DNA of 64,000 nucleotides, from assembly GCA_052143575.1 (NCBI GenBank), contig JBKQSP010000026.1, forward strand, positions 1-64,000, given 5' to 3'. Under the pieces are notes generated by a model. It did not search any database. It saw only the letters and a program-made list of their open reading frames with translations, and was not told the DNA's origin. The position numbers and the translations under genes were made by a program. This stretch comes from JAKACA01 sp052143575 (GTDB taxonomy: Bacteria > Actinomycetota > Acidimicrobiia > Acidimicrobiales > Bog-793). This document shows positions 1 to 8,331 of this stretch, piece by piece. Position 1 is the first letter of the stretch; the number at the start of each line of letters is the position of its first letter.

Positions 1-2
1 CG

Positions 3-647
3 GTGGCGGCTGTTGCCGCCACCGTCGTCCCGCTGGCGGGTCGTGAGCAACGACCCGGTGCCGGGCGGCCGCGCGACCCTCGGGTGGACGCTGCCATCCT
101 CACGGCCACTCGCGAGCTGCTCGTCACGCTCGGCTACCGCGGCCTCGCCGTCGATGCCGTGGCGCGGCGGGCGGGCGTGAGCCGCACGACGGTGCGGCTG
201 CGTTGGAAGTCGAAGGCCGAACTCGTCTTCGACGCCGTCTCGCCGGACCCGCAGGTCCTCCGCGTACCCGACACGGGCTCCCTCGAAGGCGACCTGCGTG
301 GCTGTGTCGACAACACGGTTCGCTTGTTCCGTTCCGCCCCCATGCGGGCGGCTTTCCAGGGCCTCCTCGACGACGCCCGCAACCACCCTGACGTGGGGAC
401 CGCGCTCTCCGAGCGGATCTACCGACCATCGATCGACGGCTTCTCCGAACTCGTGGCGAGAGCCGTCGCCCGCGGAGAGATCTGCCGCCCGGTCGACGGA
501 GACGTCCTCTTCGACATCATCGCCGGATCATCCCTCTACCGCCTCACGGTCAGCGGCGAGGATCCCGCCCGGCTGGCCGACCAGCTCGTTGCGATCCTCA
601 CGGCCGGCCTCGCCGGCGCCGCCACGTCGACCACGACCAAGGAGTAG
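3..647 (+). CDS. TetR/AcrR-family transcriptional regulator (5' end may be cut)
   Basis: The N-terminal third is a TetR-type DNA-binding domain: a GRPRDPRVDAAIL lead-in at about residue 21, then a helix-turn-helix around VARRAGVSRTTVRLRW. The rest is a helical ligand/dimer domain with no recognisable specificity. The first usable start is the GTG at base 3, so the true start may lie before the window. The gene ends 7 bp before a luciferase-like monooxygenase on the same strand, so it is a likely local regulator of that block; this is inferred from position only. It does not resemble KstR2, the regulator of HIP catabolism in mycobacteria, closely enough to be called that. Confidence 0.85.
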   Translation: MAAVAATVVPLAGREQRPGAGRPRDPRVDAAILTATRELLVTLGYRGLAVDAVARRAGVSRTTVRLRWKSKAELVFDAVSPDPQVLRVPDTGSLEGDLRGCVDNTVRLFRSAPMRAAFQGLLDDARNHPDVGTALSERIYRPSIDGFSELVARAVARGEICRPVDGDVLFDIIAGSSLYRLTVSGEDPARLADQLVAILTAGLAGAATSTTTKE

Positions 648-654
648 TGAGCCC

Positions 655-1791
655 ATGGAGTTCGGAGTCTTCATCCAGACCTACGTGCCGAAGTGGCGGC
701 AGGCAGCCGACCCCGACGCCGAGCACCATGCCCTCTTCGAGGATCTCGCCGTCGTGGAGGCGGCCGATCGCTTCGGCTTCAAGTACGCCTGGGCGACCGA
801 GCACCACTTCCTCGATGAGTACTCCCACTTGTCGGCGAACGACGTCGTGCTCTCCTACCTGGCCGCCAAGACGGTGCGCATCCACCTCGGCTCGGGCATC
901 TTCAACCCGCTCCCGACCGTCAACCACCCGGCGAAGGTGGCCGAGCGAGCGGCCATGCTCGACCACGTGAGCGGCGGGCGCTTCGAGTTCGGGACCGGGA
1001 GGGGGGCGGGAAGCCACGAGATCCTTGGATTTCTACCGGGGATGGAGGATCTGAACGGCACGAAGGAGATCTGGGAGGAGGTGATCGGCGAGTTCCCGAA
1101 GATGTGGACGCAGGACACTTACGAGGGTTTCGAGGGCAAGTTCTGGTCGCTGCCGCCCCGCAAGATCCTCCCGAAGCCCTATGCGAAACCGCATCCGGCC
1201 ATGTGGTATGCCGCCGGCAACCCGAGCAGCTACGAGATGGCCGCTCGCAACGGCCTCGGCGTTCTCGGCTTCTCCGTCAGCTCGGTGACGGCGCTGGCAC
1301 CGGTGCTCGAGGCCTACAAGCAAGCCATCGTCAACGCCGAGCCGATCGGGGCGTTCGTGAACGACAACGTCATGGTGACGACGGCGGCCTGGGTGGCGGA
1401 GGAGGCGGACGCCGCCTACCGCCTGGCGGCCGATGCCCGCATGAACTACCTGCAGTCGAACGTCTTCCGTTACCACGACACGTTCCCGCACCCCGCCTGG
1501 GTGCCGAAATGGCCGGAGCTCCTACCCGACCTGACACCGGAGGACGTCGCGAAGGCCGGCGCCGGCGGAGCCATGCTGGCGGGCAGCCCGGACGACGCCC
1601 TCGCCCAGTGCCAGCGCTGGGAGGCCGCCGGTGCCGACCAGCTCGTCATCGGCGTCGGGCCTGGATCGCACGAAGCCACGATCGAAACCCTCCGCCTCCT
1701 CGGCACACACGTCATCCCGAAGCTCGACCGCGACCCCGTGCACCGCACGACGCGGTTCCGGGAAGCTGCCGCCGCCGCTGTCGGCGGGTGA
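655..1791 (+). CDS. LLM-class flavin-dependent oxidoreductase (luciferase-like monooxygenase)
   Basis: A 378-residue bacterial-luciferase-like TIM barrel. Visible family features are the N-terminal MEFGVFIQTYVPKW strand, the WATEHHFLDEYS segment typical of alkanal-monooxygenase relatives, and DHVSGGRFEFGTGRGAG, the usual flavin/phosphate-binding loop. Enzymes of this class use FMN or F420 to oxidise small organic substrates; substrate and cofactor cannot be read here. Start ATG 655 follows an AAGGAG ribosome site at 640-645. It is the first gene of a same-strand block running to 5586 that also holds a second LLM enzyme and a Ddn-type protein, which makes F420 use plausible. It is somewhat longer than typical F420-LLM proteins. 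Confidence 0.88.
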   Translation: MEFGVFIQTYVPKWRQAADPDAEHHALFEDLAVVEAADRFGFKYAWATEHHFLDEYSHLSANDVVLSYLAAKTVRIHLGSGIFNPLPTVNHPAKVAERAAMLDHVSGGRFEFGTGRGAGSHEILGFLPGMEDLNGTKEIWEEVIGEFPKMWTQDTYEGFEGKFWSLPPRKILPKPYAKPHPAMWYAAGNPSSYEMAARNGLGVLGFSVSSVTALAPVLEAYKQAIVNAEPIGAFVNDNVMVTTAAWVAEEADAAYRLAADARMNYLQSNVFRYHDTFPHPAWVPKWPELLPDLTPEDVAKAGAGGAMLAGSPDDALAQCQRWEAAGADQLVIGVGPGSHEATIETLRLLGTHVIPKLDRDPVHRTTRFREAAAAAVGG

Positions 1792-1833
1792 GCCGACAAC
1801 GCCGATCGTCCGAGTGTCCATGACGAGGGTCCC

Positions 1834-2757
1834 ATGACCAACCTCCGCTACGGCATGACCCTTCCCGTGCAGGCTCAGTCGCGCCTCATGGCCGAGACGT
1901 GGGAGGCGGCGGCCGGCCCGAGCGAGCTGCTGCGGGTGGCGCTTGCCTGCGAGGCGGCCGGCTTCGACAACGTGAGCGTCTGCGACCACGTTGCCGTTCC
2001 CCGCCATCTGGCCGGGCGGATGGGCACCGTGTGGTACGACCCGGTGGCGACGCTCGGCTGGCTCGCCGCCGCTACCAATCGCATACGCCTCCTCTCCCAG
2101 GTCTACGTCGTGCCCTATCGCAGCCCCCTGCAGACGGCCAAGTCCTTCGCCACTCTGGATGCCCTCTCGGGCGGGCGCGTCGTGCTCGGCGTCGGCACCG
2201 GGCACGTCGAAGCGGAGTTCGCGGCACTCGGCGTCTCCTTCGCCGACCGCGGCCGGCTCACCGACGAAGCGATCAGGGAGCTCCGACGCCTCTTCTCCGA
2301 CGAGTGGGGCGGGGGTGCCGAAGAGCCGGACGATCTCGGCCAGCAACCGCGGCCGGTCCAGGTCGGCGGTCCACCCATCTGGGTGGGCGGGTCGACGGCC
2401 CCGGCGCGGCGGCGGGCGGCCCTCCTCGGCGACGGTTGGCTTCCGCAGGGCCCGCCGGCGATCGGCATGGCGGCGGCCGTGGCCGACATCCTCGCCCGTC
2501 GGGCGGAAGCGGGCCGCGAGGGTGAGCCCTTTGCCATGGGCGACATGTCGGCCCTCTACGTCGGCGACCCGGCATGGGACACCGGCCGCTACTGCGTGGC
2601 CGGTCCGGCCGAGCGCATCACCGAGCTCCTCGTCGGCCGAGCGGCCATCGGCGTCACCCACGTGCAGGTACGGCTGCGCTCGCGCCACGTGAGCGAGCTC
2701 GAGGACCAGATCGCCGCCTTCGCCGAGTCCGTCATCCCACTGGTGCTGAGATCATGA
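1834..2757 (+). CDS. LLM-class oxidoreductase, probably F420-dependent
   Basis: A 307-residue luciferase-like protein of the shorter type usually annotated as F420-dependent. VCDHVAVPRHLAG near residue 50 matches the DHV(V/A)VP signature, TLDALSGGRVVLGVGTGH is the phosphate-binding loop, and PIWVGGSTAPARRRAA is the late-barrel motif of the family. Start ATG 1834 sits just after a GAGGGT site. The stop overlaps the next start (ATGA, 2754-2757), so translation is probably coupled. It differs clearly from the first LLM gene, so the pair is not a recent tandem duplication and the two probably act on different steps. Substrate unknown. Confidence 0.88.
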   Translation: MTNLRYGMTLPVQAQSRLMAETWEAAAGPSELLRVALACEAAGFDNVSVCDHVAVPRHLAGRMGTVWYDPVATLGWLAAATNRIRLLSQVYVVPYRSPLQTAKSFATLDALSGGRVVLGVGTGHVEAEFAALGVSFADRGRLTDEAIRELRRLFSDEWGGGAEEPDDLGQQPRPVQVGGPPIWVGGSTAPARRRAALLGDGWLPQGPPAIGMAAAVADILARRAEAGREGEPFAMGDMSALYVGDPAWDTGRYCVAGPAERITELLVGRAAIGVTHVQVRLRSRHVSELEDQIAAFAESVIPLVLRS

Positions 2758-3569
2758 GCGGGGCCGAGGTGGACGTGTCCGTCGGCCCGCCCGTGCAGAT
2801 CGGCCGCATGCTCTTCACGCTCGTCGACCCGAACCGTGGCCACGAGGTGGCGTACAACCGCTGGTACGAGCGCGACCACTTCTACGCCGGTTGCCTCGTG
2901 GGTCCCTGGTTGTTCGCCGGGAGGCGCTGGGTGGCGACGAGGCCGTTGAAGGACTTGCGGTTCCCGGCGACGAGCCCGTTCGCCGAGCCGGTCGATGCGG
3001 GCAGCTACCTGTCGCTTTATTGGGTCCTGGCCGGGCGGGAGGACGAGCACTTCGCATGGGCACGCCGGCAGGTGTTCTGGCTGTACGGCCAGGGGCGGGG
3101 TTTCTCCGAGCGAACACATGCCCACACCAAGCTCTACGACTTCGAGGACGCCGTCTCGCGGAATGCCGACGGCGTGCCCGTCGAGCTGGCGCTTGACCAC
3201 CCCTACGGCGGGCTCGTCGTCGTGTGTTCGGAGCCGGCCGCCGGATCGAGCCACGAGGCCCTCGTAGAGGCGACGGCACCCCTCGTGTCCGAGCTCTTGC
3301 AGGCTCCCGGCATGGATCTCGTCTCCAACTGGCATTTCCACGTCGAAGAGGGTGACTTCGAGGCCCCCATGGAACTCGGGTCCGAGGGGGGCACCGTCGA
3401 TCGCCTGCTGCAGCTGGGTTTCACGACCGGCTCGCCGGCTGACGTCTGGCCGGCCGTGCACCGCTACGCCGAGGCGCTCGAAGCCTCCGGCGCCGGCAGC
3501 GTGAGCTTCGCGGCGCCCTTCCTGCCGACCATCGTCGGAACCGACACCTACGCCAACGAGCTGTGGTGA
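2754..3569 (+). CDS. Conserved hypothetical protein with NRWYxRDHFY motif (EthD-like fold suspected)
   Basis: A 271-residue protein I do not recognise by name. The stretch LVDPNRGHEVAYNRWYERDHFY near residue 20 resembles the start of dimeric alpha/beta-barrel (EthD/monooxygenase-like) domains, and a second similar half may follow from GGLVVVCSEPAAGSSHEAL, giving a possible two-domain barrel. There is no signal peptide or membrane segment. Start ATG 2754 overlaps the previous stop, and the end overlaps the aldehyde dehydrogenase start, so it is embedded in the oxidative block. A role in handling a reactive intermediate made by the neighbouring monooxygenases is inference only. Good coding character, unknown function. 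Confidence 0.75.
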   Translation: MSGAEVDVSVGPPVQIGRMLFTLVDPNRGHEVAYNRWYERDHFYAGCLVGPWLFAGRRWVATRPLKDLRFPATSPFAEPVDAGSYLSLYWVLAGREDEHFAWARRQVFWLYGQGRGFSERTHAHTKLYDFEDAVSRNADGVPVELALDHPYGGLVVVCSEPAAGSSHEALVEATAPLVSELLQAPGMDLVSNWHFHVEEGDFEAPMELGSEGGTVDRLLQLGFTTGSPADVWPAVHRYAEALEASGAGSVSFAAPFLPTIVGTDTYANELW

Positions 3570-5026
3570 CGTCCGCCTGGCGCTGCATCATTGGCGGCGA
3601 GGCCGTCGATGGCGAGAACGGCAGCTACGAGATCGTCAACCCGGCGACCGAGAGCGTCGTGGGGCTGGCGCCGGAGGCATCGGCCGCAGACGCCCGCGCC
3701 GCGGCGGCGGCAGCGGCAGAGGCGTTTGGCGCGTGGTCGCGCACGGCGCCGGAGGAGCGGGCGCGACTGCTGAACGTTGCCGCCGATCTGCTCGAGAGCC
3801 GCTCGAAGGAGCTGTGCAGCCTCGTGCAAGGCGAAACCGGCTCGACCGTCATGATGACGCGCACCGCCCAGGTCGCCGGCGCCATCGCCCGGCTGCGCCG
3901 TTACGCCCGCGGTGCCCTCGAGCCGGTGACGATCCCGCTGCCGCCGGCGCCCAACTGGCCGGGTGGTCCGGACGGCATGGGAGGCGGCATCACGACGGCC
4001 ATGGGGGTACGGCGCCCGGTCGGCGTCGTGGCGGCCATCACCTCTTACAACGTCCCGATGAACAACGTCGCCGGCAAGATCGGGCCTGCTCTCGCGATGG
4101 GTAACACCGTCGTGGTCAAGCCGGCGCCGCAGGACCCCCTCGGCGTGATCACCATGGTGGAGGCCATGAACGAGGCGGGTTTTCCGCCAGGCGTCGTGAA
4201 CGTCGTCGTGGGATCGACACCCGAGGCGGGCGAGTCCCTCGTGTCTGCTCCCGAGGTCGACATGGTGAGTTTCACGGGCAGCACGGCCGTCGGCACGAAG
4301 ATCGCCGAGACGTGTGCCACGGACCTGCGGCGCGTGCTGCTCGAGCTCGGCGGGAAAGGGGCGAGCCTCGTGTTCGCCGGCGCCGACCTGGAGCGGGCGG
4401 CGAAGGGTACGGCGAGCACGTTCACGTTTCACGCCGGGCAGATCTGCACGGCGCCCACACGCCTGCTCGTGCAACGCCCCGTGTACGACGAGATGGTCGA
4501 GCGCCTCAGCGCTCTCGCCACCGCCGCCACGGTGGGGGATCCGTGCGAGCGCGACACCGTCGTCGGACCGCTCATCTCCTCGGAACAGCGCCGGCGAGTC
4601 ACGCACCACATCGATGGCGCCGTCGCAGCCGGGGCCGTCATGAGCGCAGGCGGGCCCGTTGCGATGGAGCGGGGTTTCTTCGTGGCGCCCACGATGCTGA
4701 GCGACTGCACGCCGGCCATGGCGGCCGTGCAGGAGGAGATCTTCGGCCCGGTCGTCGTGGCGCTCGTCTTCGACGACGAGGAGGAGGCCATCGCCCTTGC
4801 CAACGCGACGAGCTACGGGTTGTACGACTACCTCTGGACGGGGGACGCCAACCAAGGCCTGCGCCTCGCCGGCTTGCTGCGCAGCGGGAACGTCGGCATC
4901 AACACGGTGGCCCGCCACCCCGAGACCCCCTTCGGTGGCTTCAAACGCAGCGGCATCGGAAGAGACGGCGGGTCGTTTGCCTTGCATGCCTACTCGGAGA
5001 TGCAAAGCGTGGTGTGGCCCGGATGA
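3566..5026 (+). CDS. NAD(P)+-dependent aldehyde dehydrogenase
   Basis: About 486 residues, the normal size for the ALDH superfamily. Numbered from the upstream GTG at 3563, visible elements are the SYNVP anion-hole asparagine (about N163), the NAD site FTGSTAVGTKIA (about 237-248), the general base in LELGGKG (about E261) and the catalytic cysteine in AGQICTAPT (about C295). PFGGFKRSGIGRDGG near the end is the usual C-terminal motif. It oxidises an aldehyde to an acid or acyl-CoA; the substrate is unknown, but its place after two monooxygenases suggests it clears an aldehyde they make. Two adjacent GTG starts (3563, 3566) exist; 3566 gives a GTGA overlap with the upstream stop. Confidence 0.92.
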   Translation: MTSAWRCIIGGEAVDGENGSYEIVNPATESVVGLAPEASAADARAAAAAAAEAFGAWSRTAPEERARLLNVAADLLESRSKELCSLVQGETGSTVMMTRTAQVAGAIARLRRYARGALEPVTIPLPPAPNWPGGPDGMGGGITTAMGVRRPVGVVAAITSYNVPMNNVAGKIGPALAMGNTVVVKPAPQDPLGVITMVEAMNEAGFPPGVVNVVVGSTPEAGESLVSAPEVDMVSFTGSTAVGTKIAETCATDLRRVLLELGGKGASLVFAGADLERAAKGTASTFTFHAGQICTAPTRLLVQRPVYDEMVERLSALATAATVGDPCERDTVVGPLISSEQRRRVTHHIDGAVAAGAVMSAGGPVAMERGFFVAPTMLSDCTPAMAAVQEEIFGPVVVALVFDDEEEAIALANATSYGLYDYLWTGDANQGLRLAGLLRSGNVGINTVARHPETPFGGFKRSGIGRDGGSFALHAYSEMQSVVWPG

Positions 5027-5586
5027 GCAAGGAGCCTGAGGACATGAGCCAAGAAGTCGACGGTACGACAGCGGAGGCCGGGTCGCGGGCGGCCGGCGCA
5101 GGGCAGGCTCCACGATCGCCGCAGCTCTCGACTCGCTTCGTGGAGCCGCCCGCCGAGCAGATACCCGACATCAGCCGGGCGCACGTGGCGGCACTCGAAT
5201 CCGGCCTGGCGGAGGAGTTCTGGGTGGCCGCCGGCATGCACCACCTCATCCTGCGCACGATCGGCCGGCGGAGCGGCCACGAGCACAAGGTGGCGCTGCC
5301 CTACTGGTTCGACACCGACGGCGCCCGCGTCGTCGTGGGCTCGTTCGCCGGCGCTGCGCAGCATCCGGCGTGGTACCTCAACCTCACCGACCGTGAGCGC
5401 AACGGCGAGGTGCTGCTCCGCGTGCAGGACGGCTCCTACTGGGCCGAGCCGGAGCTGCTCGAAGGCTCCGAGTACGAGCGGGTCTGGGCGGCTCTCACGG
5501 CAGACCGCCCCTTCTACATCGGGTACACCTCGCGCACGTCCCGCAAGCTCCCTTTGGTGCGCTTCCGGGAGCTGCGCCCTGCCTGA
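5023..5586 (+). CDS. Deazaflavin (F420)-dependent nitroreductase-family protein, Ddn-like
   Basis: A 187-residue protein with the split beta-barrel of the Ddn/DDOR family. HHLILRTIGRRSGHEHKVAL is close to the typical LLLTTxGRRSGxxRxxPL opening strand, and AQHPAWYLNLT matches the PxWxxNL motif that contacts F420. Family members use reduced F420 to reduce quinones, enones or nitro compounds. About 45 hydrophilic residues precede the domain; a later in-frame ATG at 5044 is possible, but ATG 5023 overlaps the aldehyde dehydrogenase stop (ATGA) and fits the coupling seen throughout. It closes the oxidative block and supports F420 use by the two LLM enzymes upstream. Confidence 0.85.
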   Translation: MSKEPEDMSQEVDGTTAEAGSRAAGAGQAPRSPQLSTRFVEPPAEQIPDISRAHVAALESGLAEEFWVAAGMHHLILRTIGRRSGHEHKVALPYWFDTDGARVVVGSFAGAAQHPAWYLNLTDRERNGEVLLRVQDGSYWAEPELLEGSEYERVWAALTADRPFYIGYTSRTSRKLPLVRFRELRPA

Positions 5587-5604
5587 GGCCCGTGCGACGG
5601 GTCG

Positions 5605-6414
5605 TCAGGCCGTCACGTCGCGGCGGGCGAAGAGGACGGCGGCGCCCCCGCTCAGCACGATGAGGTAGGCGACCGCTCGGATGACGGCCGTATGCAGGCT
5701 GACGTCGGTTGTGCCGCCAGCGGAAATGGCGCTCAGCAGCTGGCCGGGGAGCCATTTGTCGCTCCCGTTGACGGTGGCGCTGAGGATGAGCTCGAAGGGC
5801 AGTATGTAGACGAGGCCGACGGCGATGGCGGCACCCGGGTTGCGCAAGAGGCTGCCGATGATCATGCCGATCGTCGTGTAGCCGCACACCGCCAGCACGA
5901 CCTCGCCGAAGGCCCTGGCGGAGTCGGTCAACCCGCTCGAGGACGTCCAGGCGGTCGTCGGGATGCCGCGGATGTGCGCCATGACAAAGGCGGTGACGAC
6001 GCCGACGATGCAGGCCAGCAACACGGCGAGGGCCGAGAAACTCAAGACGGCGATGAACTTGCCCGCCAGCAGCACGAGCCGGCGCGGTTGGCGGATGATG
6101 AGGTTGCGCAAGGTGCCGACGCTGTACTCGCTCGCCGTCTGGGCGCCGGCCACGGCGAGGGCGATGATGCCGAGCAGGCCGGCGAACCCGGCGAAGGCCT
6201 TTGCGAGGGCGTCCGACTCGGCGAGCTGGGCGAGCGTGATCGGCGTGCGCCCGCCGCCACCGCCCCCACCACCGCCGCGTCCGAAATGGTGTCCGGCGAG
6301 GGCAAAGCTGAGGATGGTGATGAGCACGGAAATGCCGGCGATGGCGCCGTAGGTGGACAGCAACAGGCTCGGGCGGCGCAGCTTGATCCACTCGCTCCGG
6401 AACGCCGGGATCAT
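5605..6414 (-). CDS. ABC transporter permease (ABC-2 type)
   Basis: A 269-residue multi-spanning membrane protein starting MIPAFRSEWIKLRRPSLLL, the classic N-terminus of ABC-2 permeases, with about six hydrophobic segments. After the first segment comes a loop with nine consecutive glycines (GRGGGGGGGGGRTP), probably outside the membrane. The in-frame extension upstream of 6414 is Arg/Pro-rich and lies inside the ATPase gene, so I place the start at ATG 6414, overlapping the ATPase stop by 4 bp. It forms an exporter with that ATPase. Substrate unknown; such pairs often give resistance or export lipids or peptides. Confidence 0.88.
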   Translation of the reverse strand: MIPAFRSEWIKLRRPSLLLSTYGAIAGISVLITILSFALAGHHFGRGGGGGGGGGRTPITLAQLAESDALAKAFAGFAGLLGIIALAVAGAQTASEYSVGTLRNLIIRQPRRLVLLAGKFIAVLSFSALAVLLACIVGVVTAFVMAHIRGIPTTAWTSSSGLTDSARAFGEVVLAVCGYTTIGMIIGSLLRNPGAAIAVGLVYILPFELILSATVNGSDKWLPGQLLSAISAGGTTDVSLHTAVIRAVAYLIVLSGGAAVLFARRDVTA

Positions 6415-7370
6415 CGGCCGCCTCCGTTCCTGCCGACACCGCTTGCGACGCCCTGGGCGATGTCGCCGCTCACCGTGCCCGTCATGGCGAGGAAGGCCTG
6501 CTCGAGGCTCTGGCGGCGAGTGCTCAGGTGCACGAGTGTGATGCCTTCCCGTACGGCCAGCCGGTAGAGATCGGCGGCGCAGTCCTCGTCGGCGACGACG
6601 CACACCCAGGGGCCGTCGAGTCGCGCCGTGCGACCGGAGGCGGTGAGGGCTCTTAGCAGACGAGGGGCGTCTGCGGGGGCTTCGGGTCGCGCCCAGACCT
6701 CGGTGTGCTGGGCGGCCACGAGCTGCTCCACCGTTCCCTGGTACATGAGCCGGCCCGACTGGATCATGACGACGTGGTCGCAGATCTGCTCGAGCTCGCC
6801 GAGGAGGTGGCTCGAGACAAAGACCGTGATGCCGTCGTCGCGAAGCGAGCGAAGCAGCGCCCGCACCTCGCCGATGCCGGCCGGGTCGAGCCCGTTCGTC
6901 GGCTCGTCGAGCACGAGCAGCTCCGGTCGTGGCAGCAAGGCGGCGGCGATCCCGAGGCGCTGCTTCATGCCGTGCGAGTAGGCCCGAAACGGGTCCCCGC
7001 CGCGGTCGGTGAGCCCGACGCGCTCGAGCCCTGCGTCCACGCGCTCGAGGGGCAGGCGGGCGAGCCGCGCCAGTGCGACGAGGTTGTCGCGGCCCGAGAG
7101 GGGTCCATAGAACGTCGGGCCCTCGATCATGGCACCGATGCGGCTCATGTAGCGCTCGGGCGCCGAGAGCGGCTCGCCCAGCACGGTGCCCGTGCCTTCG
7201 GTCGGGCGCACGAGTCCGAGCAGCATGCGCATCGTCGTCGTCTTGCCGGCTCCGTTCGGTCCGATGAAGCCGGAGACCGCCCCCGTGGGGATGTGCAGGC
7301 TGGCGTGGTCGACGGCAAGGCGGTCGCCAAATCGCTTCGTGAGGTTCTGCGTCTCGATGGCGCTCGTCAT
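6411..7370 (-). CDS. ABC transporter ATP-binding protein
   Basis: A 319-residue ATPase. It has Walker A GPNGAGKTTT near residue 38, a Q-loop region, the variant signature YSHGMKQRLGIA, Walker B LLVLDEPTNGLDP and the switch histidine in FVSSHLLGE. The SHGMKQRL form is typical of the DrrA/BcrA/CcmA type that pairs with ABC-2 permeases. The C-terminal 80 residues after the nucleotide domain match the accessory region of that group. It is the first gene of a two-gene minus-strand unit, with a 4-bp overlap to the permease. It energises export of an unknown compound. Confidence 0.92.
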   Translation of the reverse strand: MTSAIETQNLTKRFGDRLAVDHASLHIPTGAVSGFIGPNGAGKTTTMRMLLGLVRPTEGTGTVLGEPLSAPERYMSRIGAMIEGPTFYGPLSGRDNLVALARLARLPLERVDAGLERVGLTDRGGDPFRAYSHGMKQRLGIAAALLPRPELLVLDEPTNGLDPAGIGEVRALLRSLRDDGITVFVSSHLLGELEQICDHVVMIQSGRLMYQGTVEQLVAAQHTEVWARPEAPADAPRLLRALTASGRTARLDGPWVCVVADEDCAADLYRLAVREGITLVHLSTRRQSLEQAFLAMTGTVSGDIAQGVASGVGRNGGGR

Positions 7371-7403
7371 GGCAGCTCGAAGCGTCCCGTCATCGGTCGA
7401 ACA

Positions 7404-8264
7404 CTATGGCGCCGGTCTGTGAGTCTCCTGTGAGGCTGCCTCGGGCGCTGTCTCGGATGCAGGGCCGAGATAGCGAGGCGCCTCGCCTCCTCCGTGCACG
7501 ACGATGTTGGCTCCACTCACGTAGCAGGCGAGTGGGGAGGCGACCCAGAGGCAGGCACCGGCGACGTCGGCCGGTTCACCGAGGCGCCCGAGCGGAACCG
7601 TGGCGGCCACGCGAGCAATGCCGGCCTCATCGCCGTAGAAGAGAGGCGCCTGCTCGGTCCGGATGTAGCCGGGCGTGACGGCGTTGACCCGCACCTTCGG
7701 CGCCCACTCGACCGCAAGTGTCTCGGTGAGGTTGATGAGCCCGGCCTTGGCAGCCCCGTAGGCGACCGTGTCCGGCGAGGGGCGCAGCCCGCTCACGCTG
7801 GCGATGTTGATGATGACGCCGCCGGAGTCCTGCGCCTGCATGACGGCGTTGGCGGCTTGGGCGAGCCAGAGCGGCGCCAGCAGGTTGAGCCGCACGATGG
7901 CCTCGGAGAAACGTGGCGACGCCGTCGCCGAGTCGGCCGGAGGCGAGCCGCCGGCGTTGTTCACGAGGACGTCGAGGCGCCCGAAACGCTCCTGCACGTG
8001 GGCGACGAGGCGTGCGATCTCGTCCGGCTGCCGGATGTCGGCGGCGAGGAAGTCGATGCCGCCGCGCAACGCCCCGCCGGGCGCCTCCTCCGGCACCGTG
8101 CGGGCACAGGTGACGACGGAGGCGCCGGCGGCGGCGAACGCCTCGACGATGCCCCGTCCGACGCCCTTTGTCCCGCCGGTGACGAGCACCACGGCGTCGG
8201 TGTAGTCGATGAGATCGCGCACGTTGCCTCGTTCACCTAGGGTCTTGTCGCCGGCTGGTGCCAT
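7404..8264 (-). CDS. SDR-family oxidoreductase in the HIP-type catabolic region
   Basis: A classical short-chain dehydrogenase: NAD(P)-binding VTGGTKGVGRG, the NNAG motif in VLVNNAGGSP, catalytic serine in NIASVSGL and YGAAK (YxxxK). About 286 residues from ATG 8264; a GTG at 8222 (VRDLIDYTDA) would give a more typical N-terminus and is a real alternative. It is divergent from the echA20-ipdA-ipdB genes, which in mycobacteria also lie beside SDR genes, so it probably dehydrogenates a hydroxyacyl-CoA of steroid ring breakdown. That role is inferred from context; the substrate is not readable. Confidence 0.85.
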   Translation of the reverse strand: MAPAGDKTLGERGNVRDLIDYTDAVVLVTGGTKGVGRGIVEAFAAAGASVVTCARTVPEEAPGGALRGGIDFLAADIRQPDEIARLVAHVQERFGRLDVLVNNAGGSPPADSATASPRFSEAIVRLNLLAPLWLAQAANAVMQAQDSGGVIINIASVSGLRPSPDTVAYGAAKAGLINLTETLAVEWAPKVRVNAVTPGYIRTEQAPLFYGDEAGIARVAATVPLGRLGEPADVAGACLWVASPLACYVSGANIVVHGGGEAPRYLGPASETAPEAASQETHRPAP

Positions 8265-8331
8265 GGTACGACGGCGCGGCCCGAGACGGCCCGAGCGGAC
8301 CCTTCCGAGCGATACGCGGGGGAGAGCGACG

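Noticed and set aside
3..647. The first TetR gene as kstR2
   Set aside because: The helix-turn-helix and ligand domain do not match the KstR2 features I recall, and no KstR2 palindrome was seen nearby.
5692..6567. A 291-residue plus-strand ORF opposite the ABC permease
   Set aside because: Glu/Asp/Gly-rich shadow of a membrane protein gene; no motifs.
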